Source: DATDCY01 sp031406795 [NCBI: Candidatus Rokuibacteriota bacterium]
Lineage (GTDB): Bacteria > JAUVQV01
Reading direction: 5' to 3'
Assembly (NCBI GenBank): GCA_031406795.1
Contig: JANOHV010000196.1
Span: 1 to 12,172 of the forward strand
Length of the DNA: 12,172 nucleotides
Both the position numbers and the translations under genes were made by a program. The notes under the pieces were generated by a model. The model was given only the letters and a program-made list of their open reading frames with translations. It did not search any database and was not told the origin of the DNA. Position 1 is the first letter of the stretch; every line of letters begins with the position of its first letter. This document shows positions 1-7,635 of this stretch, piece after piece.

Positions 1-208
1 CGTTGCCCATATCTGATCGCAATGCATGCTTCAAGCGAAACTTGACCTCTGCCACCCCATGCTTCCTGCAAGAAATCGTGCTTTTTCAGCGGTTGAAATG
101 CCTTCTCTGCTGCTGGATCCGCGCGTACGCGCGGATCTGGGCACCTCCCCTTCGCGCCACCCCTCCACCCAGCCCAGTCGGGTCGGCAGTGGAGCTGTGT
201 CACCCTCG
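1..208. other. Non-coding left edge, downstream of cheD
   Basis: No convincing gene is seen here. The first 110 bases are visibly less GC-rich than the rest of the window. Two short plus-strand open frames (3-212 and 26-217) overlap each other in different frames, have no Shine-Dalgarno and give low-complexity translations rich in Cys, Pro and Ser, so I do not call them. The only structure is the palindrome at 116-137. The segment may hold the cheD 3' UTR and regulatory DNA of whatever lies to the left. Confidence 0.4.
116..137. repeat. 22-bp perfect palindrome downstream of cheD
   Basis: A perfect inverted repeat centred between 126 and 127 (arms read gatccgcgcgt / acgcgcggatc). As RNA it would give a 9-bp stem (116-124 with 129-137) and a GTAC loop, which G-U wobble pairs plus one further pair could extend to 113-140. 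It lies about 70 bp beyond the cheD stop in the direction of cheD transcription, so it may end the che transcript. There is no T-run on either side, so it is not a classic intrinsic terminator. A binding site for a dimeric regulator is the alternative. Confidence 0.4.
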
Positions 209-792
209 TTAAATTGAGCCTCGCACGTTCTTGAGCACCTGCCGGCGGAACTGCCCCTCCTCGCGCCGCACCACCGCGACGAGCTTCACCGGCACCCGTT
301 TGAGGATCACGTCGGCGGTGTCCGTGCGGAACCAGACCTTTCGCGCCTCGTACCCGCCGAGATCCGAGGCGACGACGGGGATGCGCTCCTGCTCCATCAA
401 CTCGCGGATGAACCGCACGTTGCGGAAGCCGGGCGAGGTGACCTCGTCCATCTGGCGGATGACGTGCCCGCCGCCGAAGAGCTTGGCCGCCAGGCGCCTG
501 CGGGCCGCACCGGCGGCAACCAGCGCCCGCACGAGCAACTCCACGGCGTCCTGACCGAAGCGGGAAACGGCCTCGAACCGCCCTTCGTCCGCGGCCCGCC
601 CCGGCAGCAGAATGTGGTTCATGCCGCCGACGCCGGCCGCGGCGTCGTAGAGACACACGGCGACGCAGGAGCCCAGCAGTGTGTAGAGCACTTCGGGTGA
701 GCGGCTGACCCGGTACTCGCCGATGTGGAGCTGCATCGCCGGCGGTGGCGCGGTCTCCCCGGGCCGGATCAGATGCGCGAGACCGCGACGCA

Positions 793-793
<1 letters not shown>
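209..793 (-). CDS. cheD: CheD, chemoreceptor glutamine deamidase
   Basis: CheD deamidates specific receptor glutamines to glutamates, creating methylation sites; it acts in the cytoplasm on MCPs. The 194-residue product has the family's catalytic core: TLLGSC with the nucleophile Cys43 and an upstream Thr38, then GGMNHILLPG with His60, followed by the KLFGGG (LFGGGHVI) segment typical of CheD. The start at 793 shares one base with the cheB stop (TGATG), which points to translational coupling, and no Shine-Dalgarno is visible there. Met20 (position 736) is an alternative start: it removes a non-conserved, Pro-rich leader and begins MQLHIGEYRV, where many CheD proteins begin, but its upstream GGGGAGA is too distant. 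It ends with TAA and is the last gene of the che run. Confidence 0.93.
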
Positions 794-1875
<1,082 letters not shown>

Positions 1876-2748
1876 TCAGCCGACGGTGCGATACGTCGAG
1901 AACCCCATCGCGGTCACCGGCAGTCCCATGCCGTGGATACTCTCGGTGTGTCCGAGAAACAGGTACCCGCCGGGTCCGATCCGTCCGATCAGCCGCAGCA
2001 GCAATTCGCGCTGAAACTCCTTCTCGAAGTAGATCAGCACGTTGCGGCAGAAGACCACGTCGAACGGCGCGCCCACCGCGTAGTCGTTGTCGCGGAAATT
2101 CAGCCGCTGAAACGAGACGCGGGAGCGCAGGTCGGGGTGGATCCGCACAAGAGGCTGGGTGCGGTCGCGGCTGCGCAGGATGTAGCGCGAGCGCAGCGGG
2201 GCCGGAACCGGTTCGATCCGCTCCGCGCGGTAGACACCGCGGGCCGCCGCCTGCAGCACGCGCGTCGACAGATCGGTGGCGAGGATCTGGTACTCGAAGC
2301 CCGGACGCCGGAACCGGAATTCCTCGAGCACCATGGCCAGCGTGTAGGCCTCCTCCCCGGTGGCGCATCCCGCGCTCCAGGCCCGCAGCGGCGCGCGCAG
2401 CCCGCGTTCGACCAGTGCCGGCAGGGCCGCGCGCTGCAAATATTCGAACTGCACGCCCTCGCGGAAGAAATCCGTCTTGTTCGTCGTGACGACGTCGAGC
2501 AGGTGCACGAGTTCGTGCTCGAAACCGCCGGGGCCGAAGACGTAGTCGCAATATTCCTCGAAGTGGACGAGACCCAACGCGCGCAGACGCTTTCTCAGGC
2601 GCGCCTCGAGCATGGTCTTCTTGACGACGGGCATCTTGATCCCGCACTCCTGCTGGATCATCTGGCTGAAGCGCCTGAAGACCGCGTCGGGCATCGGGAC
2701 CAGCGGCGCAACGCAATTGACCGGCTCGCGGACCGACTCCCGCGCCAT
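1876..2748 (-). CDS. cheR: CheR, chemoreceptor glutamate methyltransferase
   Basis: CheR methylates conserved glutamates in MCP signalling helices using S-adenosylmethionine, opposing CheB. The 290-residue product has an N-terminal helical domain (about 20-80) and the SAM-binding catalytic domain. Recognisable motifs are TTNKTDFFRE (88-97), WSAGCATGEEAYTLAM (124-139, SAM site), ATDLSTRVL with Asp159, and FCRNVLIYF (233-241). From memory, the beta-subdomain between RY and LVR matches E. coli CheR in length, without the short insertion reported for tether-independent CheRs. That fits the pentapeptide on MCP-A but should be aligned properly. The ATG at 2748 follows a run of eight G in the Shine-Dalgarno position, 62 bp after the cheA stop. 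Met19 (2694) is a weaker alternative start. It sits between cheA and cheB in one operon. Confidence 0.96.
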   Translation of the reverse strand: MARESVREPVNCVAPLVPMPDAVFRRFSQMIQQECGIKMPVVKKTMLEARLRKRLRALGLVHFEEYCDYVFGPGGFEHELVHLLDVVTTNKTDFFREGVQFEYLQRAALPALVERGLRAPLRAWSAGCATGEEAYTLAMVLEEFRFRRPGFEYQILATDLSTRVLQAAARGVYRAERIEPVPAPLRSRYILRSRDRTQPLVRIHPDLRSRVSFQRLNFRDNDYAVGAPFDVVFCRNVLIYFEKEFQRELLLRLIGRIGPGGYLFLGHTESIHGMGLPVTAMGFSTYRTVG

Positions 2749-2754
2749 CGACTG

Positions 2755-2762
2755 CCCCCCCC
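2755..2762 (-). promoter_or_regulatory. G8 homopolymer as the cheR ribosome binding site
   Basis: On the coding strand, eight consecutive G lie six bases before the cheR ATG at 2748 and are the only Shine-Dalgarno-like sequence there. The run is preceded by CCCGGCGGGCTCC, so a small CCCGG/CCGGG hairpin could hide part of it. Length changes in the run could alter cheR translation. This is a sequence observation; a regulatory effect is inference. Confidence 0.35.
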
Positions 2763-2810
2763 GGAGCCCGCCGGGTTCGCGGCGCGCCCCGCTCTCGGCC
2801 GCGCGAAACG

Positions 2811-5360
2811 TCACGCCCGGGAAAGCCCCGCGGGCGCCGCGAGCTCCACGTGCTGGACCAGTTGGGTCACATCGAGGATCAGGGCCACGGTGCCGTCGCC
2901 GAGGATCGTCGCCCCCGAGAACCCGCGGACCTCCCGGAACAGGCGCCCGAGCGGCTTGATGACCGTCTGCTGTCCGCCGATCACCCGGTCGACGACCAGG
3001 CCGACGCGCTGGCCATCGGTCTCGGTCACGACGATCTGCTCGCGCGCGGGCGCCGCGCCGGGCACCCGGAACCAGTCGCGCAGCCGCACATACGGCACGA
3101 GTTCGCCGCGGATCTCGGCCAGCGCTCGCTCCCGGCCCTCGTCCCCGGGACGGCGCACCAGTTCGACGCACTCCTTCACGACCGCCAGCGGCAGGATCAG
3201 GTGATCGCCGCCGAGCACGACCTCGAGACCCTCGATAATCGCCAGCGTGAGCGGGATGCGAATCTCGAACGCGGTAGCCTCGCCGCTGCGGCTCTCGACG
3301 TGCACCCGGCCGCGCAGCGACTCGACGGTGCGCTTGACCACGTCGAGCCCCACGCCCCGCCCGGAGATCGTCGTGACTTTGTCGCTGGTCGAGAAACCCG
3401 GCAGGAACATCAGCGCGTGGAGTTCCCGTTCCGTCCGCTGGTCGCCCTCCGCGATCAGGCCGCGGTGCACCGCCTTGCGCCGCACCGCCTCGGCGTCGAT
3501 GCCCGCGCCGTCGTCCTCGACGCGGATGACGACATTCGCGCCGGCGTACGACGCGCTCAGCCGCACAGTGCCGCGCTCGGGCTTTCCGGCGCGCAGACGC
3601 TGCCCGCGCGGCTCGATGCCGTGATCGATGCTGTTGCGCAGCAGATGGACGATCGGGTCGTTGAGCCGGTCGATGACGTTCTTGTCCAGTTCGGTGTCCT
3701 CCCCCTCGGTCCTCATCTCCACGTCGCGGCCGATCTCATGCGAGAGATCGCGCACGAGCCGGCGGAACTTGCCAAAAGCCGGGCCGATGGGCACCATCCG
3801 GACGCTCAGGCTGTGATCGCGCAATTCCGCCGTCAGCCGCTCGACCTCCTCGGCGACCCCGAGCAGCTCCGGGTCCGACTGCCGGCTGGCCAGCAGCGTC
3901 AGGCGCGCCTGAACCGTGACCATCTCACCCACGAGATCGACCAGCTTGTCGAGCTTCTCCGCCGCCACCCGCAACGTGGAGGCGACTTCGCCCGACTTGC
4001 GCAGCGCCGCCTCTGCGACGGAGCCGCGCTGCACCCCGGCCGGTCCCTCGCCTCGGGCGGCGGGGATTTCACCGGGAGGGCGAGGGCCGCACTCGTCCGC
4101 GTCGCTCGCCGGTGCGAGCTGCGCGCGAGCGGTGAGCGCGGGACCGGGTGGGACCGGCGCCTCGGCGCTGCTCAGCGGAGTGATCGCGACGGCGGCGTCC
4201 CCGCCGACGAAGATGAACGCGTCGCGAATCTCCGGCAGCGTATGGTTCGTGGTCAGCAGGATCTCCCAGGAGAGGTAGCAGGCACCCGGGTCGATCGACT
4301 CCAGGGCGGGCACCTCGTCGAGGAGCGCGGTCACGGTGCACTCCCCCATCCTCTGCAACTCCTCGAACACCAGCAGCGGGTCGGTTCCCCCGGCGAACAG
4401 GGAGCGGTCGGGCTTGAACAGCAGCCGCCAGGCGACGGGAGCCGCCGGGACGGCGCGATCGCCCGGCGGAACGGCGTCGATCTCGCCATGAGCGCGCATC
4501 CGCTGGAAGGTCGTGATTTCGCGGGCCCGGAGCTCCTGCTCCGCGTCGTCGTCGACGCCGGCGAGCAGGCTCAGGATCCGGTCACGGGCCTCGAGCGTCA
4601 TGTCGATCAGCTCCCGGGTGACCGGCAGCCGGCTGGCCCGCAGCTGGTCGAAAACGCTCTCGAGTTCGTGCGCGAAGGCTTCGAGCTCCGTGTAGCCGAA
4701 CATCCCCGCATTGCCCTTGATGGTGTGCAGCGCGCGGAACGCCCGGGCAATGAGTTCCTCGTCGTGCGGACTGCTCTCCAACGCCATCAAGGCGCCCTCC
4801 AGGTCGGCGAGCAGGTCTCGCGCCTCGTCCTTGAAGTGCGCCACGAGGGCGGCAGGAAGCGGCTCGGGCCCCTTCTGCAGCGATGCCCGCCCCGTGGTCA
4901 TCGCCGCGCGCTCAGCCGGCGCCCGGGCGGCCTCCGGCGAACCGGCATCCTCGAGCACCCGCGCGATCCGTCGCCGGGCGACATCGCGCAGGCGGGCCTC
5001 CGCGGGGGTGTCGTCGGCGGGGTCGAGAAGTGCGAGCAGTCGGTCCTTCGCGCCAAGCGTCAGGTCGATGATCTCGGGCGAAACCCGCATCTTTCCCTTG
5101 CGCAGCAAGTCGAAGACATGCTCGAGATCGTGGGCGAACTCCTCCAGCGCGGCGAAACCGAACATTGCGCCGTTGCCTTTGATGGTGTGCAGGGCGCGAA
5201 AGGCCCGCCCCACCAGCTCGTCGTCGTCCGGACGCCGCTCGAGTTCCATGATGGCGGATTCCATGTCGCAGAGCAATTCGCGGGCTTCGTCGCGAAAACC
5301 GCCGATCAGCGCCGGCAGAATGTCATCCAACGTCTCGTCGGGCTGCAGCGGTTCAGCCAT
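2811..5360 (-). CDS. cheA: CheA, chemotaxis histidine kinase with two HPt domains
   Basis: CheA autophosphorylates under control of MCP/CheW arrays and passes phosphate to response regulators, here including CheB. The 849-residue protein has two consecutive HPt domains with nearly the same core, RAFRALHTIKGN: His58 in the first and His212 in the second. Next comes an adaptor-like domain (about 311-393) in the P2 position, then P3 dimerisation (about 455-520). The P4 ATPase has the N box HLLRNSIDHGIE (572-583), G1 EDDGAGID (615-622), a GFSTS loop (655-659) and G2 GRGVGLDVV (668-676). A CheW-like P5 domain follows (about 707-836). The chosen ATG at 5360 overlaps the end of the STAS gene by 8 bp, consistent with coupled translation; an upstream extension to 5405 adds only non-conserved residues. 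No C-terminal receiver domain is present. It is longer than E. coli CheA (about 650) because of the second HPt and linkers. Confidence 0.97.
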   Translation of the reverse strand: MAEPLQPDETLDDILPALIGGFRDEARELLCDMESAIMELERRPDDDELVGRAFRALHTIKGNGAMFGFAALEEFAHDLEHVFDLLRKGKMRVSPEIIDLTLGAKDRLLALLDPADDTPAEARLRDVARRRIARVLEDAGSPEAARAPAERAAMTTGRASLQKGPEPLPAALVAHFKDEARDLLADLEGALMALESSPHDEELIARAFRALHTIKGNAGMFGYTELEAFAHELESVFDQLRASRLPVTRELIDMTLEARDRILSLLAGVDDDAEQELRAREITTFQRMRAHGEIDAVPPGDRAVPAAPVAWRLLFKPDRSLFAGGTDPLLVFEELQRMGECTVTALLDEVPALESIDPGACYLSWEILLTTNHTLPEIRDAFIFVGGDAAVAITPLSSAEAPVPPGPALTARAQLAPASDADECGPRPPGEIPAARGEGPAGVQRGSVAEAALRKSGEVASTLRVAAEKLDKLVDLVGEMVTVQARLTLLASRQSDPELLGVAEEVERLTAELRDHSLSVRMVPIGPAFGKFRRLVRDLSHEIGRDVEMRTEGEDTELDKNVIDRLNDPIVHLLRNSIDHGIEPRGQRLRAGKPERGTVRLSASYAGANVVIRVEDDGAGIDAEAVRRKAVHRGLIAEGDQRTERELHALMFLPGFSTSDKVTTISGRGVGLDVVKRTVESLRGRVHVESRSGEATAFEIRIPLTLAIIEGLEVVLGGDHLILPLAVVKECVELVRRPGDEGRERALAEIRGELVPYVRLRDWFRVPGAAPAREQIVVTETDGQRVGLVVDRVIGGQQTVIKPLGRLFREVRGFSGATILGDGTVALILDVTQLVQHVELAAPAGLSRA

Positions 5361-5724
5361 GATCCGGAGCACATCCTTCCGGCGTCTCGGGGGCCAGATC
5401 ATCATCCCAGAGGCAGCGTCCGGGACAGCCCGGGCCCCGCCGCGCGCCCGCGGCGCAGATCAGCCGCCGAACCGCAGCAGCCGCCGCCAGGCCGCCGAGG
5501 CTAAAGGTGATCGCGCGGGCGGCGGCCGTGTGATGAGCCGCGCACAGCAACTGCAGGAAGCTCAGATCGACCTCCCCGACCTCACGCATCTCCAGACAGA
5601 CCCGGGTTTTCTCCTCGAAGGCCTGCAGCAGAGCCTGCTGCAGAAGGCCGGCCTGCGAGGCGCAGAACTGCCCGCCGGCCACAACGACCGCCTCGTCCCC
5701 CCGGTGCTCGATGCCGATCCGCAT
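5353..5724 (-). CDS. STAS-domain protein of the chemosensory operon
   Basis: A 123-residue protein of the STAS (anti-sigma-factor antagonist-like) fold. It has an N-terminal beta strand pair (IGIEHRGDEAVVVAGGQF), a central LEMREVGEVDLSFLQLLCAAH segment matching the STAS switch region, and a Cys-bearing tail with GCPGRCLW (99-106). In classic SpoIIAA-type STAS proteins the switch reads Asp-Ser-Ser, with the first Ser phosphorylated. Here it is Asp53-Leu54-Ser55, so the usual phosphoacceptor position is Leu. It has seven cysteines. The ATG at 5724 follows an AGGGG about 8 bases upstream; the gene starts 37 bp after the GAF-gene stop and overlaps cheA by 8 bp. Small STAS proteins are known next to cheA in some proteobacterial clusters, but their role is poorly defined; a scaffold or partner-switch role here is inference. 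Confidence 0.8.
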   Translation of the reverse strand: MRIGIEHRGDEAVVVAGGQFCASQAGLLQQALLQAFEEKTRVCLEMREVGEVDLSFLQLLCAAHHTAAARAITFSLGGLAAAAAVRRLICAAGARRGPGCPGRCLWDDDLAPETPEGCAPDHG

Positions 5725-5761
5725 CTGCAGCCCCTGTCTCTTCACGTGTCCTGCGACGCGC

Positions 5762-6592
5762 CTAGCCGAGGGCGACGGCGAGGCCGTCGTCGGCGCCCGA
5801 CCAGTCAAGGACCTGGCCGCTGCGACTGAACGTCCGGGCGCCGATGAGCGTCGCCGCGGCCTGAGCCGCGAGCAGACCGAGAATCTCCTGATCGAGCGGG
5901 GTGAACCCCTGCTTCTGCTCGAGCAGCTTGTAGATGGCGAGGACGCCGACCGGTCGCTCCTCGAGCTTGAGCGGAATGCACGAGACCGGCTCGCCCGCGG
6001 TCGCCGGTGCTCCTCCCGGAGCGCCGTACCACGGCTCACCTGCGCGCAGCGTCTGCCAACGCTCCGCCGGCAACCTCACCGGCTTCCCGTCCAGCAGGCC
6101 GCACTCGTCCGTGACACTCACCAGCTGCATCCTGCCGGAACCGGCGTCGAGCAGCCAGATCCCGAAGACCTCGGCGCCAACCAGGTTCAGCATGATCTCG
6201 CGGATGATCGTAATCACTGATTCCTCGTTGAGCGTCGAGTGCAGCTGATACCCCGAAACGTAAAGGTTGAGCAGACTCTCGTTCTGGTGCTCGACCTCCT
6301 GGTAGCGTTGGCGGAAATCCTCGTTCTCGCGATTCAGCGCCTCGAACTGCGACTTGATCTCCTCGAGCTGCCGGCGCAGCTGCTGGTTCTCGCTGAGGAC
6401 GTCCTGGTGCCGGTCTTCCGGCGCCCGGGACACGCTGGACAGCTCCTGCTGCAGATGAAAGACCTTGTAGCGCAGGCGCTCGTTCTCCCGCATGATCTCG
6501 TCGACGAAGGTCTTGCTGCGGGCATAGGCGCGAACCGCGCCCTCGGCGGCCGGCAAATGCTCCTGCGCGTCCTTCTCTTTCTTCTGGCTCAT
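5762..6592 (-). CDS. Coiled-coil/GAF-domain protein, first gene of the cheA run
   Basis: A 276-residue soluble protein. Residues about 29-110 are a long heptad-rich, strongly charged helix (many Glu, Gln, Arg; Leu at regular spacing), predicted to form a coiled coil. Residues about 114-252 look like a GAF domain: LHSTLNEESVITIIREIMLNLVG, then GIWLLDAGSGRMQLVSV, a middle loop, SCIPLKLEERPVGVLAIYKL, and a final helix DQEILGLLAAQAAATLIGA. No catalytic domain follows, so it probably senses a ligand or scaffolds other proteins; the ligand cannot be told. The ATG at 6592 has a good Shine-Dalgarno (GGGAGGAACAGGA). It heads the run GAF-STAS-cheA-cheR-cheB-cheD and diverges from the plus-strand gene at 6760. 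A role in tuning CheA output is inference from position. Confidence 0.8.
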   Translation of the reverse strand: MSQKKEKDAQEHLPAAEGAVRAYARSKTFVDEIMRENERLRYKVFHLQQELSSVSRAPEDRHQDVLSENQQLRRQLEEIKSQFEALNRENEDFRQRYQEVEHQNESLLNLYVSGYQLHSTLNEESVITIIREIMLNLVGAEVFGIWLLDAGSGRMQLVSVTDECGLLDGKPVRLPAERWQTLRAGEPWYGAPGGAPATAGEPVSCIPLKLEERPVGVLAIYKLLEQKQGFTPLDQEILGLLAAQAAATLIGARTFSRSGQVLDWSGADDGLAVALG

Positions 6593-6668
6593 CGGTCCTG
6601 TTCCTCCCTGCCGTGCCTGCCCCCGACCCGCTGCTGTCGCCTGCGGCACCAACGCGGGCCACAGTTGC

Positions 6669-6680
6669 CTGAAGATAGCA
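6669..6680 (-). promoter_or_regulatory. Possible extended -10 promoter for the GAF-cheA run
   Basis: The minus strand reads TGCTATCTT (TATCTT at 6677-6672), an extended -10 element matching TATAAT at four of six positions. No convincing -35 is seen 16-18 bp upstream. Transcription would start near 6665, giving a leader of about 70 bases before the GAF ATG. It is the best candidate in this 167-bp divergent gap but weak. Confidence 0.2.
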
Positions 6681-6745
6681 CAGTTGGCGAGCCGGAGAGC
6701 GATGTCCGACGCGCACTTTCTCTGGCCTCCCGGCGCCATGGCGGC

Positions 6746-6751
6746 TATAAT
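6746..6751 (+). promoter_or_regulatory. Perfect TATAAT -10 box just upstream of the J/MshEN gene
   Basis: A full match to the sigma-70 -10 consensus in otherwise very GC-rich DNA. It lies only 8 bp before the ATG at 6760, so transcription would begin at about 6758-6760. The bases between are CCCCCCTG with no Shine-Dalgarno. Together this suggests a leaderless mRNA. The -35 region is poor (TGGCCT at 6723-6728 for a 17-bp spacer). Confidence 0.45.
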
Positions 6752-6759
6752 CCCCCCTG

Positions 6760-7521
6760 ATGAACGCGGCATGCCGGAGCGAACTGCTTGCAGCCTGCCG
6801 GCTGCTCTTCGACCGGGAACTCGACGCGACGTTTCTCGACCATCTTCAGGAATCCGGGCTCAGGGCCGCCTGGCGGCTCAAGGCGCTCCAGACGCACCCG
6901 GATCGGGCGGTCGGGCAGGCGGCAAAGGTGCGTCAAACCGAACGCTTCATCGCGGCCCGCCTCGCGTACGGCCTGCTCAAAGCGCACCTGGGAGATCGCG
7001 CGGAGGGCCGCGAACCGGCCCCCCCGCGTGCCCCCCGCCCCAGCACCGTCCCGCACCGGCCCTGGCGGCCGCCCGCACCGCGGCAGCCTCCGCCGCGATC
7101 CGATGCGCCGCGGCAGAAAGGCCCCGCCCCGGTCGCCGGCGTTCCGCGAAGGCGCCTGCGGCTCGGCGAATTCCTGTACCACTCCCGGGTCATTACCTTT
7201 GCAGCGCTCGTGGAGACGCTCGTCTCCCAGCGTCGCCAGCGCGAACGCTTCTGCGAAATCGCGCTGCGCTGGGGCTATCTCACAAATGGGCAGCTAAGCA
7301 TCCTCCTCGCCCGGCGACTGCCGCTGGAGCTCATCGGGGAGACCGCGCATCGCCTGCAGCTCCTCACGCCCCCTCAGATCCGCCTGGTGCTGACGTTTCA
7401 GCGGATGCGCCAGGAGCCGCTCGGGAGGCTCTTCGTGCGCCGCGGACTGCTCACGAGCCGCCGCCTGGAGGAGCAGCTCGGCCGGATGGTCCGGCACAAC
7501 GCCTCGCTCCCCGCCGGTTGA
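6760..7521 (+). CDS. J-domain-like protein with two consecutive MshEN-type modules
   Basis: A 253-residue protein I do not recognise as a named gene. Residues 1-78 resemble a DnaJ J domain: a helix ending LKALQT, the HPD triad at 46-48, then a helix QTERFIAARLAYGLLKAHL. J domains recruit and stimulate Hsp70 (DnaK). Residues 82-130 are a Pro/Arg-rich linker. Residues 134-243 hold four 24-residue motifs of the MshEN type (RLGxxLLxxGLLxxxxLxxxLxxQ): 134-157, 163-186, 191-214 and 220-243. Each pair is separated by exactly five residues, the layout of cyclic-di-GMP-binding MshEN domains. Motif 1 keeps Arg134-Leu-Gly and Gln157 but has Arg in place of the mid Gly; motif 4 keeps LG, Gly229 and the Leu positions but has Pro220 for Arg. 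No signal peptide or membrane segment is seen. Cyclic-di-GMP binding is plausible but unproven. Confidence 0.72.
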   Translation: MNAACRSELLAACRLLFDRELDATFLDHLQESGLRAAWRLKALQTHPDRAVGQAAKVRQTERFIAARLAYGLLKAHLGDRAEGREPAPPRAPRPSTVPHRPWRPPAPRQPPPRSDAPRQKGPAPVAGVPRRRLRLGEFLYHSRVITFAALVETLVSQRRQRERFCEIALRWGYLTNGQLSILLARRLPLELIGETAHRLQLLTPPQIRLVLTFQRMRQEPLGRLFVRRGLLTSRRLEEQLGRMVRHNASLPAG

Positions 7522-7578
7522 TTCCTGCGTGTCCCGATGGAGCTTGTGCGATCGCGGCTTTCGTAATCCACCTGTGTC

Positions 7579-7587
7579 TGCTAAGGT
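7579..7587 (+). promoter_or_regulatory. Possible extended -10 promoter for MCP-C
   Basis: The 114-bp gap before MCP-C contains TGCTAAGGT, an extended -10-like element (TAAGGT at 7582-7587 matches TATAAT at three of six positions). The -35 position (TTTCGT, 17 bp upstream) is weak. Read-through from the J/MshEN gene is the alternative. Confidence 0.15.
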
Positions 7588-7635
7588 ACGGTTCAGAAAA
7601 GACTCACACTTTGCCGAAAGAGGGAGAATGACCAG

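Noticed and set aside
67-81. Minus-strand GCACG-N5-TTGCA resembling a sigma-54 promoter
   Set aside because: Spacing between the -24 and -12 elements is one base too long and the GG of the -24 element is missing, so it does not meet the sigma-54 rule.
3-217. Two short overlapping plus-strand open frames at the left edge
   Set aside because: They are in different frames over the same bases, lack ribosome binding sites and have no recognisable composition or motif.
2850-5504. Very long plus-strand open frame (884 codons) antisense to cheA, and another at 745-3204 antisense to cheB and cheR
   Set aside because: They are antisense shadows of clearly conserved genes in very GC-rich DNA, where stop codons are rare in the complementary frame. 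The translations are rich in Arg, Asp, His, Gly and Ala and show no known motifs.
7613-7620. GCCGAAAG resembling a sigma-28 (FliA) -10 element before MCP-C
   Set aside because: No TAAA-type -35 lies at the right spacing, and the transcript would start after the MCP-C Shine-Dalgarno.
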